This document shows positions 1 to 9,084 of a stretch of 64,000 nucleotides of DNA, one piece after another. Source of the DNA: Rhodococcus opacus (lineage in GTDB: Bacteria; Actinomycetota; Actinomycetes; Mycobacteriales; Mycobacteriaceae); contig NZ_JAAXPA010000009.1 of NCBI RefSeq assembly GCF_012396235.1, forward strand, positions 186,001 to 250,000. The letters run 5' to 3'. The notes beneath the pieces are model-generated. The model did no database searches and had not been told where the DNA came from. It was given only the letters and a program-made list of their open reading frames with translations. Each line of letters starts with the position of its first letter. Position 1 is the first letter of the stretch. The position numbers were made by a program, and so were the translations under genes.

Positions 1-1174
1 CGACCGGCGGCACCTTGGACGCGCGCCGGGCGGGCGCGTACGCGCTGATCGTCGTCACCAGCACCCCGACCACGAGGGCGATGAGAACCGTGCGCGGCCC
101 CACCTGCAGGGGCCCCTCGGGCAGACCGACGTCGAACGCGTTCAGCAGTCCGCGCAGACCGTAGGCCAGGCCGACGCCGGCGGCGATCCCGATCGCGCTG
201 CCGATCACGCCGACCACGAGGGCCTCGAAGACCACGGAACGGCCCACCTGCTTGCGGCTGGCACCGATCGCGCGGAGCAGCGCCAGTTCGCGCAGGCGCT
301 GGGCCACGATCATCGAGAACGTGTTGTAGATGATGAACGTGCCGACGAGCAGGGCGATCGCACCGAATGCGAGGAGGAAGTAGTTGATGAAGCTCAGCGC
401 CTCCGTCACCTGCGCCTTGGTTTCCTCGCGCACCTCGTCGCCGGTCTGGACCTTCGCGTCGGGAAGGGCCGCGGCGATCTCGTCGCGCAATTCGGTCTGG
501 GACGGACCCGTTCCGGCGACGTCGATGTACTCGACGTGCTTGCCGTCGGTGAACAGTTCGCGGGCCTGCGAGTCGACGAACGTCGCGCCGATGAATCCAC
601 CGGTCTCGTTGCCGGTGTCGTAGATGCCGGAGACGGTGACGTCGACCATGCCGCGAGCGGGCACGAGAACCTTGGTGGTGTCGCCGACCGCCAGTTGCGC
701 GCGTTCGGCGGCACTGGCGTTGACGGCCATCTGACCGACCTGGGCCGGCGGGCCGCCCTGAACGTATTCGTCGGGTTCACCGAGCGCCTGACCCGGCGGG
801 AGGTACGACTCGCCGATGCTCGGCGCACCACCAGTCTGGACGGCGGCGCCGTCGGAGTCGATGAGGACGATCTGCCCGCTGACGGCTGGTGCCACCGCGC
901 GCACTCCGTCGAGCGCGGTGATGGTGTCGAGGTCGGCGAGGGGCACTCCGCTGGAGTTGCGCTCCTCGCTCGACACGCGGACGTCGACCCCTTGCGCGGT
1001 GTTCTCGAAGATCGAGTCGAACGTCTTCTGGAGTGTGTCGGTGAAGACGAAGGAGCCTGCGACGAACGCGGTGCCGAGCACCACGGACAGCACCGTCAGT
1101 GCCAGCCGAACCTTGTGTGCCGCCAGATTGCGCAGCGACACCTTGCGCATCGGAGCGCTGGATGTGGACGCCAT
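1..1174 (-). CDS. ABC transporter permease, MacB/FtsX type (C-terminus beyond the window)
   Basis: Membrane subunit of an export-type or lipoprotein/mechanotransmission ABC transporter. The visible 391 codons start with a short cytoplasmic leader (MRKVSLRNLAAHK), then a first membrane helix (LALTVLSVVLGTAFVAGS) and a long extracytoplasmic domain, followed towards position 1 by the hydrophobic segments of the FtsX-like core. The rest lies outside the window, so it is partial by position and not broken. The ATG at 1174 lies five bases past the stop of the ATPase gene, so the two are co-transcribed and should form one transporter. The substrate cannot be told from sequence. Confidence 0.9.
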   Translation of the reverse strand, partial: MASTSSAPMRKVSLRNLAAHKVRLALTVLSVVLGTAFVAGSFVFTDTLQKTFDSIFENTAQGVDVRVSSEERNSSGVPLADLDTITALDGVRAVAPAVSGQIVLIDSDGAAVQTGGAPSIGESYLPPGQALGEPDEYVQGGPPAQVGQMAVNASAAERAQLAVGDTTKVLVPARGMVDVTVSGIYDTGNETGGFIGATFVDSQARELFTDGKHVEYIDVAGTGPSQTELRDEIAAALPDAKVQTGDEVREETKAQVTEALSFINYFLLAFGAIALLVGTFIIYNTFSMIVAQRLRELALLRAIGASRKQVGRSVVFEALVVGVIGSAIGIAAGVGLAYGLRGLLNAFDVGLPEGPLQVGPRTVLIALVVGVLVTTISAYAPARRASKVPPV

Positions 1175-1178
1175 GCGG

Positions 1179-1952
1179 TCAGACCGCCGCGTCGGACGCG
1201 AGGGCGTGGGCGGGCTCGTCGAGTCGCTTCATCGTGTCGAGGACCGAATCGGCCGTCGGGTCCCGCAGTTCGTCGACGATCTTGCCGTCGGCGAGGAAGA
1301 CCACCCGGTCGGCGTAGGCCGCCGCGCGGGGATCGTGCGTGACGATGACGACGGTCTGGTGGAACTCGTCCACCGCCGCCCGCAGGATCGCCAGCACCTC
1401 ACCCGACGACTTCGAGTCGAGGTTGCCGGTGGGCTCGTCGCCGAAGATGATCTCCGGCTGCCCGGCCAGGGCGCGGGCGCACGCGACCCGCTGCTGCTGA
1501 CCGCCGGACAACTCGCCGGGGCGATGCTCGAGACGGTCCTGCAGTCCGAGCTTGGTGAGCACGTTCTCGAGCCACGCGGCGTCCGGCTTGCGGCCCGCGA
1601 TGTCCAGCGGAAGGGTGATGTTCTCCAGTGCCGTCAGCGTCGGCACCAGGTTGAACGCCTGGAATACGAAACCGATGCGGTCGCGTCGCAGCTGCGTCAT
1701 CTGTTTGTCCGTCAGCGTCGTCAACTCGGTGTCGCCGATCAGGACGGAACCCGAACTGGCCGCGTCGAGACCTGCCAGGCAGTGCATCAGCGTCGACTTA
1801 CCGGAACCGGACGGTCCCATGATCGCGGTGAACTCACCACGGGCGAACTCGGCGGATACCGCGCTGAGCGCGTGAACCTGGGTGTCGCCGGTGCCGTACG
1901 TCTTGGACAGCTCGACAGCACGGGCAGCGACAGCGGGGGCATGCGTGCTCAT
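1179..1952 (-). CDS. ABC transporter ATP-binding protein, MacB/LolD type
   Basis: Nucleotide-binding subunit of 257 residues that powers the adjacent FtsX-type permease. Walker A (GPSGSGKS) is near residue 46, the signature LSGGQQQR near 147, and the Walker B and D-loop follow as IIFGDEPTGNLDS. GDEPTGNLDS is the usual form in the MacB/LolD family and differs from importer ATPases. The H-loop histidine is in VIVTHDPR. The ATG at 1952 follows no close upstream gene on this strand, so this is probably the first gene of the two-gene unit. The roughly 240 bp between it and the divergent gene at 2190 should carry both promoters; I see no distinctive operator there. Confidence 0.93.
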   Translation of the reverse strand: MSTHAPAVAARAVELSKTYGTGDTQVHALSAVSAEFARGEFTAIMGPSGSGKSTLMHCLAGLDAASSGSVLIGDTELTTLTDKQMTQLRRDRIGFVFQAFNLVPTLTALENITLPLDIAGRKPDAAWLENVLTKLGLQDRLEHRPGELSGGQQQRVACARALAGQPEIIFGDEPTGNLDSKSSGEVLAILRAAVDEFHQTVVIVTHDPRAAAYADRVVFLADGKIVDELRDPTADSVLDTMKRLDEPAHALASDAAV

Positions 1953-2189
1953 GATCGCCTTTCGTCATTCCTCTTGTGGCGGTCCGGCCCCGTGGTGACG
2001 GGCCGGGACGGTGCACGCGCGGCGCACTCCTCCATCTTGTCGACACCCGCGGCGGCCCGCCATCAGGGACCACCCTGATCTTGGGTCCCCGCGGCCGTGA
2101 TCTCGGACACGGAGACCCGCGCGGAAACGCCCACGACGGAAGTACCGACCTGGGAGAATTCCGGTATCGCCGGTGCGAAGGAGAGCCTC

Positions 2190-3014
2190 ATGGCCAACGA
2201 ATCCCCCAAACCCCGGGCGGGATCGCGGTTCGTCGACGCGTTCCTGCAATCACCCTTCGCCGGCCTGGCGCCGTGGATCCTGATGTCGCTGCTGTCCGGT
2301 CCCGGGCGGTTCGAGGAATCGGTCGCCACCGCTCTCGGGTTGTCGATTCTGTTCCTGTTCCTCAGCCACCGCCGCGGCGGAACCCTCAAACCCCTCGAAG
2401 TGTTCGACATCCTCTATTTCGGCTGTCTCGCCGCCATCGGACTGTTCGCGTCCGACGACCTGATCACGTGGCTGGAGAAGTGGTCGGGCGAGATGTCGAG
2501 CCTGGCGCTGGTCGCGTTCGCGTTCGGCTCGCTGCTGCTACGCAGTCCGTTCACCCTGCCGTACGCGAAAGAGACCACGCCCGAGGAATATTGGACCTCG
2601 CCGCTGTTCCTCAAGGTCAACCAGCTCATCACGCTGGTGTGGGCGCTGTCCTTCACGGTATCGGCGGCGGCCGGACTGTACGGCGACCTGGTCCTCGACC
2701 AGCCGGACAATTTCTGGACGGGCTGGATCATCCCGATCGGAGCGCTGCTGTTCGCGCTGTCCTTCACCGAGTGGTATCCGGACGTGGCGAGCACGCAGGC
2801 GCCGCGGGCGCCCGGAGAACCGGAAGAAGTGGCACCGCCCCTCGTCAAACTGTTCGACTTCCTGCCGCCGTTCGTGGTCGGCGTGGGGATCGCGATGCTC
2901 GTCACCGACAACGACCCCGACTGGCTGGGCATCACTCTGATCGTGGTCGGCGCCGTCGGCACCGCCGCGCTGCGACGCGCGGACACACAGAGCCGAAGCA
3001 GTTCGGCCGCGTGA
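2190..3014 (+). CDS. conserved polytopic membrane protein of unknown function
   Basis: A 274-residue hydrophobic protein with about six to seven predicted membrane segments, including LAPWILMSLLSG, ALGLSILFLFLS, FDILYFGCLAAIGLFA, a segment around LITLVWALSFTVSAAAG, and a pair near the C-terminus. A cytoplasmic loop rich in Pro and Glu (APGEPEEVAPP) precedes the last pair. The reading frame is open from GTG 2097, but ATG 2190 is preceded by AAGGAG (2178-2183) at six bases, which fixes the start. I do not recognise a family. It stands alone, divergent from the ABC transporter and just upstream of an acyl-CoA synthetase. Confidence 0.8.
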   Translation: MANESPKPRAGSRFVDAFLQSPFAGLAPWILMSLLSGPGRFEESVATALGLSILFLFLSHRRGGTLKPLEVFDILYFGCLAAIGLFASDDLITWLEKWSGEMSSLALVAFAFGSLLLRSPFTLPYAKETTPEEYWTSPLFLKVNQLITLVWALSFTVSAAAGLYGDLVLDQPDNFWTGWIIPIGALLFALSFTEWYPDVASTQAPRAPGEPEEVAPPLVKLFDFLPPFVVGVGIAMLVTDNDPDWLGITLIVVGAVGTAALRRADTQSRSSSAA

Positions 3015-3054
3015 GGCAAAACGTCACTGATCGGATCACCGACTATTAGCCTGA

Positions 3055-3070
3055 TGTGACTGACGTCACA
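3055..3070. promoter_or_regulatory. Crp/GlxR-like operator upstream of acyl-CoA synthetase
   Basis: The sequence TGTGACTGACGTCACA exactly matches the TGTGA-N6-TCACA consensus known for actinobacterial Crp/GlxR regulators. It ends 16 bases before the ATG of the acyl-CoA synthetase at 3087, so it is likely to overlap the transcription start or core promoter. That position would suit repression better than activation. Regulator identity is inferred. Confidence 0.5.
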
Positions 3071-3086
3071 GACGAGAGGTGGGCGC

Positions 3087-4649
3087 ATGTCGGACGCCGA
3101 CAACGAGATCATCTTCGACCGACTCGCGCACTGGGCGCAGGTCCGACCGGATGACGTCGCCGTGCAGTTCCAGGGCACCGAATACACGTGGTCCGGATGG
3201 CACGACCGGATCCTGCACATCGCGGGAGCCTTGGCGGAGGGCGGAATCGGGGCGGGCGACACGGTCGCGTTCGTCGACAAGAACCATCTGTCCTGCCTCG
3301 AGGTCACCTACGCCGCCTCGCTCCTCGGCGCGGCCGCCGCAGTCCCCAACTGGCGATTGGCCGGTGAGGAACTCGACTACGTGATCAACGATTCCGGGGC
3401 GCGGATCCTGTTCGTGGGCAACGAGTTCCTGCAACAGGTCATGGCACTGCGCGACCGGCTGACCGGCATCGAGCAGATCATCACCGTCGGCGGAGAGCAC
3501 GACGAGTTCGAGCCGTGGCTCGCCGAGGCGTCCGTGCTGTCGTCGCCACCGGAGGTCGGAGCGGATGCGACCGCCCTGATCCTGTACAGCTCGGGAACCA
3601 CCGGCAGGCCGAAGGGGGTTCAGCTGACCCACCGCAACCTGATCGCCCACAGCGCCGCCGTGCTCGAGATCCTGCCCGCGCGGCACGACGACTGCCTGCT
3701 TGTCGCCATGCCGCTGTTCCACGTCGGCGGCAGTTGCTACGCGATCATGGGCGTGCACGCCGGCGCCCGATGCCACTTCACCAGGGAGGCCGACGCCCCG
3801 TCCCTGTTCGGCGCGCTCGCGGCGGGTGCGAACATCGCGTTCCTGGTGCCGCCGGTGATCGCCGGAGTGCTGGCCGCGGGCGAGCAGGCCGTGGCCGCGT
3901 TCAGCGCGCTGCATCGCATCACGTACGGCGCGGCGCCGATGCCGCTGCCGTTGCTGCGCAGCGCGCTCGCGGCCTGGCCGGAGGCGGAGTTCGTCCAGGT
4001 CTACGGAATGACCGAGTGCGCGGGTGTCGTCACCGCTCTGCTGCCCGAGGTGCATCGCGACCCGGCGCAGGAGGAGAGGATGGCGTCGGCGGGCCAGCCC
4101 ATTCCCGGTGTGGAGATGCGCATCGTGGACCCGGCCACCGCCGAGGACGTCGCCCCCGGCGAGACGGGGGAATTGTGGTGGCGTTCGGAACAACGCACGC
4201 CCGGGTATCTTGGCAAGCCCGAGGCGACGGCGGAGGCCGTCACCGCCGACGGATGGTTGCGCAGCGGCGACATGGGACGCGCGGACGCCGACGGTTTCGT
4301 GTTCATCGAGGACCGGCTGAAGGACATGATCATCACCGGCGGTGAGAACGTGTACTCCCCCGAGATCGAACGGGTGCTCGTCGAGCATCCGGCGGTGGCG
4401 GAGGTGGCGGTGATCGGCGTGCCCGACGACCACTGGGGTGAGACGGTCAAGGCTGTCGTGGTGCCGGTGACCGGGACGAGTATCGAACCGGACGAGCTGA
4501 TCCACTACACCCGCCAGCGTCTGGCGAAGTTCAAGTGCCCGACGACGGTCGACATCGTCGATCTGCTGCCCCGCAACCCCACCGGCAAGATCCTCAAGCG
4601 GGAACTCCGCGCGCCGTACTGGAAGGACCGCGCCCACAAACTCGTGTGA
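3087..4649 (+). CDS. acyl-CoA synthetase (class I adenylate-forming, FadD-like)
   Basis: Activates a carboxylic or fatty acid to its acyl-CoA through an acyl-adenylate. The 520-residue protein has the complete family set: P-loop YSSGTTGRPKG (about residue 168), GMTECAG in the A5 region, the hinge region SGDMGRADADGFVFIEDRLKD, then ITGGENVYSPEIE, and the C-terminal catalytic lysine in NPTGKILKREL. The small C-terminal domain is therefore present, unlike the paralogue at 28391. AGAGGTGGG precedes ATG 3087. Chain-length preference is unknown; the size and GGENVYSPEIE motif fit medium- or short-chain synthetases. A Crp-like site precedes it. Confidence 0.93.
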   Translation: MSDADNEIIFDRLAHWAQVRPDDVAVQFQGTEYTWSGWHDRILHIAGALAEGGIGAGDTVAFVDKNHLSCLEVTYAASLLGAAAAVPNWRLAGEELDYVINDSGARILFVGNEFLQQVMALRDRLTGIEQIITVGGEHDEFEPWLAEASVLSSPPEVGADATALILYSSGTTGRPKGVQLTHRNLIAHSAAVLEILPARHDDCLLVAMPLFHVGGSCYAIMGVHAGARCHFTREADAPSLFGALAAGANIAFLVPPVIAGVLAAGEQAVAAFSALHRITYGAAPMPLPLLRSALAAWPEAEFVQVYGMTECAGVVTALLPEVHRDPAQEERMASAGQPIPGVEMRIVDPATAEDVAPGETGELWWRSEQRTPGYLGKPEATAEAVTADGWLRSGDMGRADADGFVFIEDRLKDMIITGGENVYSPEIERVLVEHPAVAEVAVIGVPDDHWGETVKAVVVPVTGTSIEPDELIHYTRQRLAKFKCPTTVDIVDLLPRNPTGKILKRELRAPYWKDRAHKLV

Positions 4650-4669
4650 CCGCCGTCCATACTGGAACC

Positions 4670-5074
4670 GTGACCGCTCGATGCCCCTGCCTGCTCGGTG
4701 AACCGTACGACGAGTGCTGCGGGAGGTATCACCGCGGCGAGACCACGGCGCCCACCGCCGAACGCCTCATGCGATCACGGTTCAGCGCGTTCGCCGTGCT
4801 GGATGCCGACTACCTGCTCGCGACGTGGCATCCGAGCACGCGGCCCAGGACTCTCGACCTCGATCCGGAGCAGCGCTGGACCCGCCTCGACATCCTGGGC
4901 ACGAGCGGCGGCGGACTGCTCGACACCACCGGCACCGTCGAGTTCCGGGCGCACTACGTACTGGACGGCCACCGCGAATCGCTGCACGAGAACAGCCGAT
5001 TCGTCCGGGAGGACGGCAATTGGCTGTACCTGGACGCGATCGCGACGCCACGCCAGGGGCTTCCTCGTGTCTGA
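4670..5074 (+). CDS. YchJ/UPF0225-like SEC-C motif protein
   Basis: A 134-residue protein whose N-terminus (CPCLLGEPYDECCGRYH) carries the Cys-x-Cys ... Cys-Cys zinc-binding SEC-C pattern, followed by an NTF2-like fold segment (AERLMRSRFSAFAVLDADYLLATWHP). This arrangement is the YchJ/UPF0225 family, whose function is not known. The start is GTG 4670, placing the zinc motif at residue 5 as in the family; the longer reading frame from 4535 overlaps the synthetase and is rejected. It lies 20 bases after the acyl-CoA synthetase and may be in one transcript with it. Confidence 0.85.
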   Translation: MTARCPCLLGEPYDECCGRYHRGETTAPTAERLMRSRFSAFAVLDADYLLATWHPSTRPRTLDLDPEQRWTRLDILGTSGGGLLDTTGTVEFRAHYVLDGHRESLHENSRFVREDGNWLYLDAIATPRQGLPRV

Positions 5075-5098
5075 TCGGCCCCGGCTTACGATCGGATC

Positions 5099-5701
5099 AT
5101 GATCAACCACCGGATCGGTCCTTTCGCCGCGTTCGCCGCCTGCGCCCTGACCCTGACGCTCACCGGATGCTCGGAGTCGAACTCCGCCAGCAGTGTGGCG
5201 GCGACGTCACCGGCCGCGGCCGCCACCACCAGCAGCGCCCTCGAATCCGAGTCGGCGCCGATCCCGACGGACGCGTCGCCGAAATCGTCCGCGGCGTCCG
5301 AGTCCGCGAAGCTCACGGTCACCGACGTCCGCGTCGGCGAGCACGAGGGATTCGACCGCGTGGTGTACGAACTCGGCGGCAAGGGCACGCCGGGCTGGCG
5401 GGTCGCATACGTGGACAAGGCGGTGCAGGACGGCAGCGGCAAGACGATCCCGGTGTCGGGCAACGGCATCCTGCAGGTGCAGATCGACGGCTCGGCGTAC
5501 CCGTTCGACAGCGATGTGGAGGGGTACTCGGGCCCCAACCCGGTGCCCGGTGTTCCCGGCGGCACGGTGACCGAGGTGAACGGCGCGCTCGTGTTCGAAG
5601 GTGTCACGCAGTCGTTCATCGGCGTGACCCGACCGGACCGTCCCTTCACGGTGTCGGCCCTGTCCGATCCGACGCGGGTGGTCGTGGACGTCGCGAAGTA
5701 G
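5099..5701 (+). CDS. lipoprotein with AMIN-like domain
   Basis: A 200-residue exported lipoprotein. The signal peptide ends in the lipobox LTGC (cysteine about residue 23). A low-complexity Ser/Ala linker follows, and then a beta-rich domain from about residue 72 (LTVTDVRVGEHEGFDRVVYELGG ... RVVVDVAK). The opening LTVTDVRVGxHxGFDRVV and closing VVVDV resemble AMIN-like domains of actinobacterial cell-wall-associated lipoproteins. A cell-surface or peptidoglycan-binding role is inferred only. It is separated by 24 bases from the YchJ-like gene. Confidence 0.8.
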   Translation: MINHRIGPFAAFAACALTLTLTGCSESNSASSVAATSPAAAATTSSALESESAPIPTDASPKSSAASESAKLTVTDVRVGEHEGFDRVVYELGGKGTPGWRVAYVDKAVQDGSGKTIPVSGNGILQVQIDGSAYPFDSDVEGYSGPNPVPGVPGGTVTEVNGALVFEGVTQSFIGVTRPDRPFTVSALSDPTRVVVDVAK

Positions 5702-5718
5702 CGCTTCCCGCCCGCAGC

Positions 5719-5749
5719 TTGACCTCGAGTAACGTTGAGGTTCTACCGT
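5719..5749 (+). promoter_or_regulatory. SoxR/MerR-type promoter with overlong spacer
   Basis: A -35 TTGACC (5719-5724) and a plausible -10 TACCGT (5744-5749) are 19 bp apart, the spacing typical of MerR-family promoters. Between them lies CCTCGAGTAACGTTGAGG (5723-5740), matching 12 of the 14 fixed positions of the known SoxR box CCTCAAG-N4-CTTGAGG. It drives the ABC exporter at 5802. No merR/soxR gene is in the window, so the regulator must be encoded elsewhere. Confidence 0.5.
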
Positions 5750-5801
5750 CGTGTCATACCCCGGCTCTACCGTGGGGGGATAGCGACAGGAGGCCGCTGG
5801 C

Positions 5802-7700
5802 ATGAGCATGGAAGTCACGGCGTGGAACGCGATGTACAACGCGATGCACGCCCAAGAGGATCGTCGACCCTTCTCCCGCACGACGTTGCGGCGGATAGCC
5901 CGATTCGCCCTGCCGCATCGACGCAGCCTCGGGTGGTATCTGCTGCTCAGCGTCGTCACGGCCGCGCTGGCCGTGGCCACCCCGGTGCTGGCGGGCCGTG
6001 TCGTCAACGCCATCGTCGGGGGCGACGCGGTGTCCGTCGTCGTGCGCCTCGCGGCGCTCATCGCGGTCATCGCCGTACTCGAATCCGCACTCGCCCTGTG
6101 GACGCGGTGGCTGTCCGCGAGCATCGGTGAGAACCTGATCCTCGACCTGCGGACCGCCGTGTTCGACCACGTGCAGCGGATGCCGATCGCGTTCTTCACC
6201 CGCACTCGCACCGGCGCGCTGGTCAGCCGCCTCAACAACGACGTGATCGGTGCGCAGCGCGCGTTCAGCGACACGCTGTCGGGCGTGGTGTCCAACCTCG
6301 TCACGCTCGGCATCACGCTCATCGTGATGATCGGGATCTCCTGGCAGATCACGCTGTGCGCGCTGCTGCTGTTGCCGATCTTCGTCCTGCCCGCCCGCAA
6401 GATGGGAGCGCGGCTGGCGCAACTCAATCGTGAGGCAGCCAACCACAATTCGGTGATGAGCACTCAGATGACGGAGCGGTTCTCGGCACCGGGTGCCACA
6501 CTCGTGAAGCTGTTCGGCCGCCCGTCCGAGGAGTCCGCCGAGTTCGCGGTCCGTGCCCGGCGGGTACGGAACATCGGCGTCCGCACGGCGATGCTGCAGT
6601 CGGTGTTCGTCACCGCGCTCACTCTCGTGTCCGCTCTCGCGCTGGCGCTCGTCTACGGGCTGGGCGGGTTCTACGCACTGCGCGGACAACTCGACGCGGG
6701 TGCCGTCGTCGCGATGGCGATGTTGCTGACCCGGCTGTACTCGCCCCTCACCGCACTGGCCAGCGCACGCATGGACGTGATGAGCGCGCTGGTGAGCTTC
6801 GAGCGCGTCTTCGAGGTCCTCGACCTGAAGCCGCTGATCGCGGAGAAGCCCGACGCGGTCGCGGTGCCCGAGGGCCCCGTGTCGGTGGAGTTCGACTCCG
6901 TCGAGTTCGCATACCCCTCGGCCGACAAGGTGTCGCTGGCGTCGCTCGAAGAGGTCGCGACCCTCGACACCCGCGGCGGCGTCGACGTGCTGCACCAGCT
7001 GTCGTTCCGCGCCGAACCCGGGCAGATGGTCGCGCTGGTGGGATCGTCCGGAGCAGGCAAGTCCACCATCGCCCAACTGGTTCCCCGGCTCTACGACACA
7101 GACGCCGGCTCGGTGAAACTCGGCGGGGTGGACGTGCGCGACCTGACCGCCGACTCCGTGCGGGCCACCGTCGGCATGGTGACTCAGGACGGGCACCTCT
7201 TCCACGACACCGTGCGTGCCAACCTCCTGCTCGCCCGCCCGGGCGCCACGCCGGCCGAACTCGCGGAGGTGCTGGAACGGGCGCGGCTCACCGACCTCGT
7301 CGCCGCCCTGCCCGACGGCCTCGACACAGTGGTCGGCGAACGCGGCTACCGGCTGTCGGGAGGCGAACGCCAGCGGCTGACCATCGCGCGCCTGCTGCTC
7401 GCGCATCCGCGGGTGGTCATCCTCGACGAGGCAACGGCGCACCTCGACTCCACGTCCGAGGCCGCCGTCCAGGAGGCGCTGGGCGAAGCCCTCGCCGGAC
7501 GGACCGCGGTGGTGATCGCGCACCGGCTGTCAACCGTCCGCGCCGCCGATCTGATCCTCGTGGTCGAGGCCGGGCGCATCGTCGAACGCGGCACCCACTC
7601 CGAACTGCTCGCCGCGGGCGGCCGGTACGAGGAGCTGTATCGCACTCAGTTCGACACGGGCACGGTGTCGTCCCCCACCCTCACCGAGGTACTCCGGTGA
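5802..7700 (+). CDS. ABC exporter, fused permease and ATPase (half-transporter)
   Basis: A 632-residue half-exporter, presumably a homodimer. An N-terminal type IV exporter membrane domain (about residues 35-340) is followed by a nucleotide-binding domain with Walker A GSSGAGKS, signature LSGGERQRLTIAR, Walker B VVILDEATAHLD with the catalytic Glu, and an H-loop histidine in VVIAHRLST. So it should hydrolyse ATP at both sites. The start ATG 5802 is preceded by GACAGGAGG. The upstream SoxR-like promoter suggests a role in exporting redox-active or toxic small molecules. The last 20 bases overlap the convergent maltokinase gene. Confidence 0.92.
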   Translation: MSMEVTAWNAMYNAMHAQEDRRPFSRTTLRRIARFALPHRRSLGWYLLLSVVTAALAVATPVLAGRVVNAIVGGDAVSVVVRLAALIAVIAVLESALALWTRWLSASIGENLILDLRTAVFDHVQRMPIAFFTRTRTGALVSRLNNDVIGAQRAFSDTLSGVVSNLVTLGITLIVMIGISWQITLCALLLLPIFVLPARKMGARLAQLNREAANHNSVMSTQMTERFSAPGATLVKLFGRPSEESAEFAVRARRVRNIGVRTAMLQSVFVTALTLVSALALALVYGLGGFYALRGQLDAGAVVAMAMLLTRLYSPLTALASARMDVMSALVSFERVFEVLDLKPLIAEKPDAVAVPEGPVSVEFDSVEFAYPSADKVSLASLEEVATLDTRGGVDVLHQLSFRAEPGQMVALVGSSGAGKSTIAQLVPRLYDTDAGSVKLGGVDVRDLTADSVRATVGMVTQDGHLFHDTVRANLLLARPGATPAELAEVLERARLTDLVAALPDGLDTVVGERGYRLSGGERQRLTIARLLLAHPRVVILDEATAHLDSTSEAAVQEALGEALAGRTAVVIAHRLSTVRAADLILVVEAGRIVERGTHSELLAAGGRYEELYRTQFDTGTVSSPTLTEVLR

Positions 7701-9084
7701 GTCTGCGAATGGCCGAGAGGGGCAGGCCGATCCAATGCGGGCGGTTCCGCGCCTCGTACACGGTCTCGTACACCGCCTTGTCGAGTTCGTAAGCCCGCAG
7801 CAACGCCGCCGCCTCACGCGGGTCGGTGCCCGACACGGAGGAATAGCCCTCGCAGAAGGCGTCGGCGTTGCGCTGTGCCCACTCCCTCGCGCGGAAGTCC
7901 CGCTGCGACGCCGCCCCCATCGCTCCCATCGGCACCGAATCGGCCAGCAGGTGGTGAGCGGCGTAGTCGAACGACCGCAGCATTCCCGCGACGTCCCGCA
8001 ACGGACTGTCCCGTTCCCGGCGCTCGTCGAGCGTCTTGGCGGGCTCCCCCTCGAAGTCGATCAGCAGCCACCGCTCCGGCGTCCGCAGCACCTGACCGAG
8101 GTGGAGGTCGCCGTGAATCCGCTGGACGGTGGTGGCGCCCAGAGCTTCCGCCTCGGCGAACTTGCCCCGCACCGCCGAGGCCACCTCTCCCAGTTCGGGA
8201 ACGATCGAGGTGGCGGCGTCCAGCCTGCGCGTCATCGCCTCCACGGTCGTCGACGCCACCTGTCGTTCCTCCGCCCCGAGCGCACGCGCCAGGGTCGCGT
8301 GCACCTCGGCGACCGCGGCGCCCATCCGGTAGGACTCACCGGCGAAGTCCGTCCCCAACTCCGCGGCGTGGAGATCCGCTTCGATCAGGAGGTCGCGGAC
8401 GCTGCCGAGCGCCATGCTCCACCCGTCCGCCGAGTTGGCCTCGAAATCCTGCACCATCGCAAGGGTGGTCAGAATCCCGGCCACGTCCGTCTCCATCCAC
8501 GCCCGCAGCGTCGCCACGTACTCGCAGCCCGCCTCGGCGAGCGCGAGGTGGAGTTCGACGTCCGGGTTCACCCCCGGCGTGACCAGACGGAAGATCTTCA
8601 TCAGGAGCTTCTCCCCCAGCACCACCGACGTGTTCGACTGCTCCGCGCCGAGCGTCCGCCCGCGGAGCCCCGCTTCGATCACCGTGCCCGGCACGGTCTT
8701 CAACTGCACCGGCCCGGAACCCTCGGCCTCCGACAGCAAGTCGGCATACAGGGTGATGATCTCGGCATCGTGCAGGCCGTCGTACGCGATCATGATGTTT
8801 CCGTCGCCGTCCGGCAGCGCCCACGGCTCGAGGTCCTCGGGTAGATGACTGCGGAACCCCAGCGGTATCTGGTACACCTGCGGCGGCCCCGCCTCGAACT
8901 CCACCGACACCAGGAGATGCTCGGCGGAGAAGCCGGAGACCGCCATCAGCTCGTGGCGCAGCAGGATCCGCACCGCCGAAATGGTGGTGCCCTTGGCGGC
9001 GAACCACCGCCGGTCCGGCAACCAACGGACGAGTTGCCGCTCGAGGGTCTCGTCGGGAATGCGTTCACTGCTGGGTTCGTTCAC
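7681..9084 (-). CDS. mak: maltokinase
   Basis: Phosphorylates maltose with ATP to maltose 1-phosphate, the donor for GlgE-type glucan synthesis. The 467-residue protein has the N-terminal cap typical of maltokinases ([19 protein letters not shown]) and an aminoglycoside-phosphotransferase-like kinase domain with the catalytic loop [12 protein letters not shown] and the metal-binding segment [13 protein letters not shown]. The start is GTG 9084, which overlaps the treS stop by 4 bp (GTGA), so the two are translationally coupled. A much longer frame running to 10353 is only open by chance upstream of this start and is antisense-free noise within treS. Known biology: TreS and Mak form a complex. 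Confidence 0.93.
   Translation of the reverse strand: MNEPSSERIPDETLERQLVRWLPDRRWFAAKGTTISAVRILLRHELMAVSGFSAEHLLVSVEFEAGPPQVYQIPLGFRSHLPEDLEPWALPDGDGNIMIAYDGLHDAEIITLYADLLSEAEGSGPVQLKTVPGTVIEAGLRGRTLGAEQSNTSVVLGEKLLMKIFRLVTPGVNPDVELHLALAEAGCEYVATLRAWMETDVAGILTTLAMVQDFEANSADGWSMALGSVRDLLIEADLHAAELGTDFAGESYRMGAAVAEVHATLARALGAEERQVASTTVEAMTRRLDAATSIVPELGEVASAVRGKFAEAEALGATTVQRIHGDLHLGQVLRTPERWLLIDFEGEPAKTLDERRERDSPLRDVAGMLRSFDYAAHHLLADSVPMGAMGAASQRDFRAREWAQRNADAFCEGYSSVSGTDPREAAALLRAYELDKAVYETVYEARNRPHWIGLPLSAIRRLTGVPR

Noticed and set aside
1953-2189. A regulator-type palindrome in the divergent gap
   Set aside because: No inverted repeat longer than a few bases stands out; the gap should contain promoters but nothing specific is visible.
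3023-3047. A second Crp-like site in the gap before the acyl-CoA synthetase (GTCACTGATCGGATCACC)
   Set aside because: It lacks the TGTGA/TCACA arms and its spacing does not fit; only the 3055-3070 site is kept.
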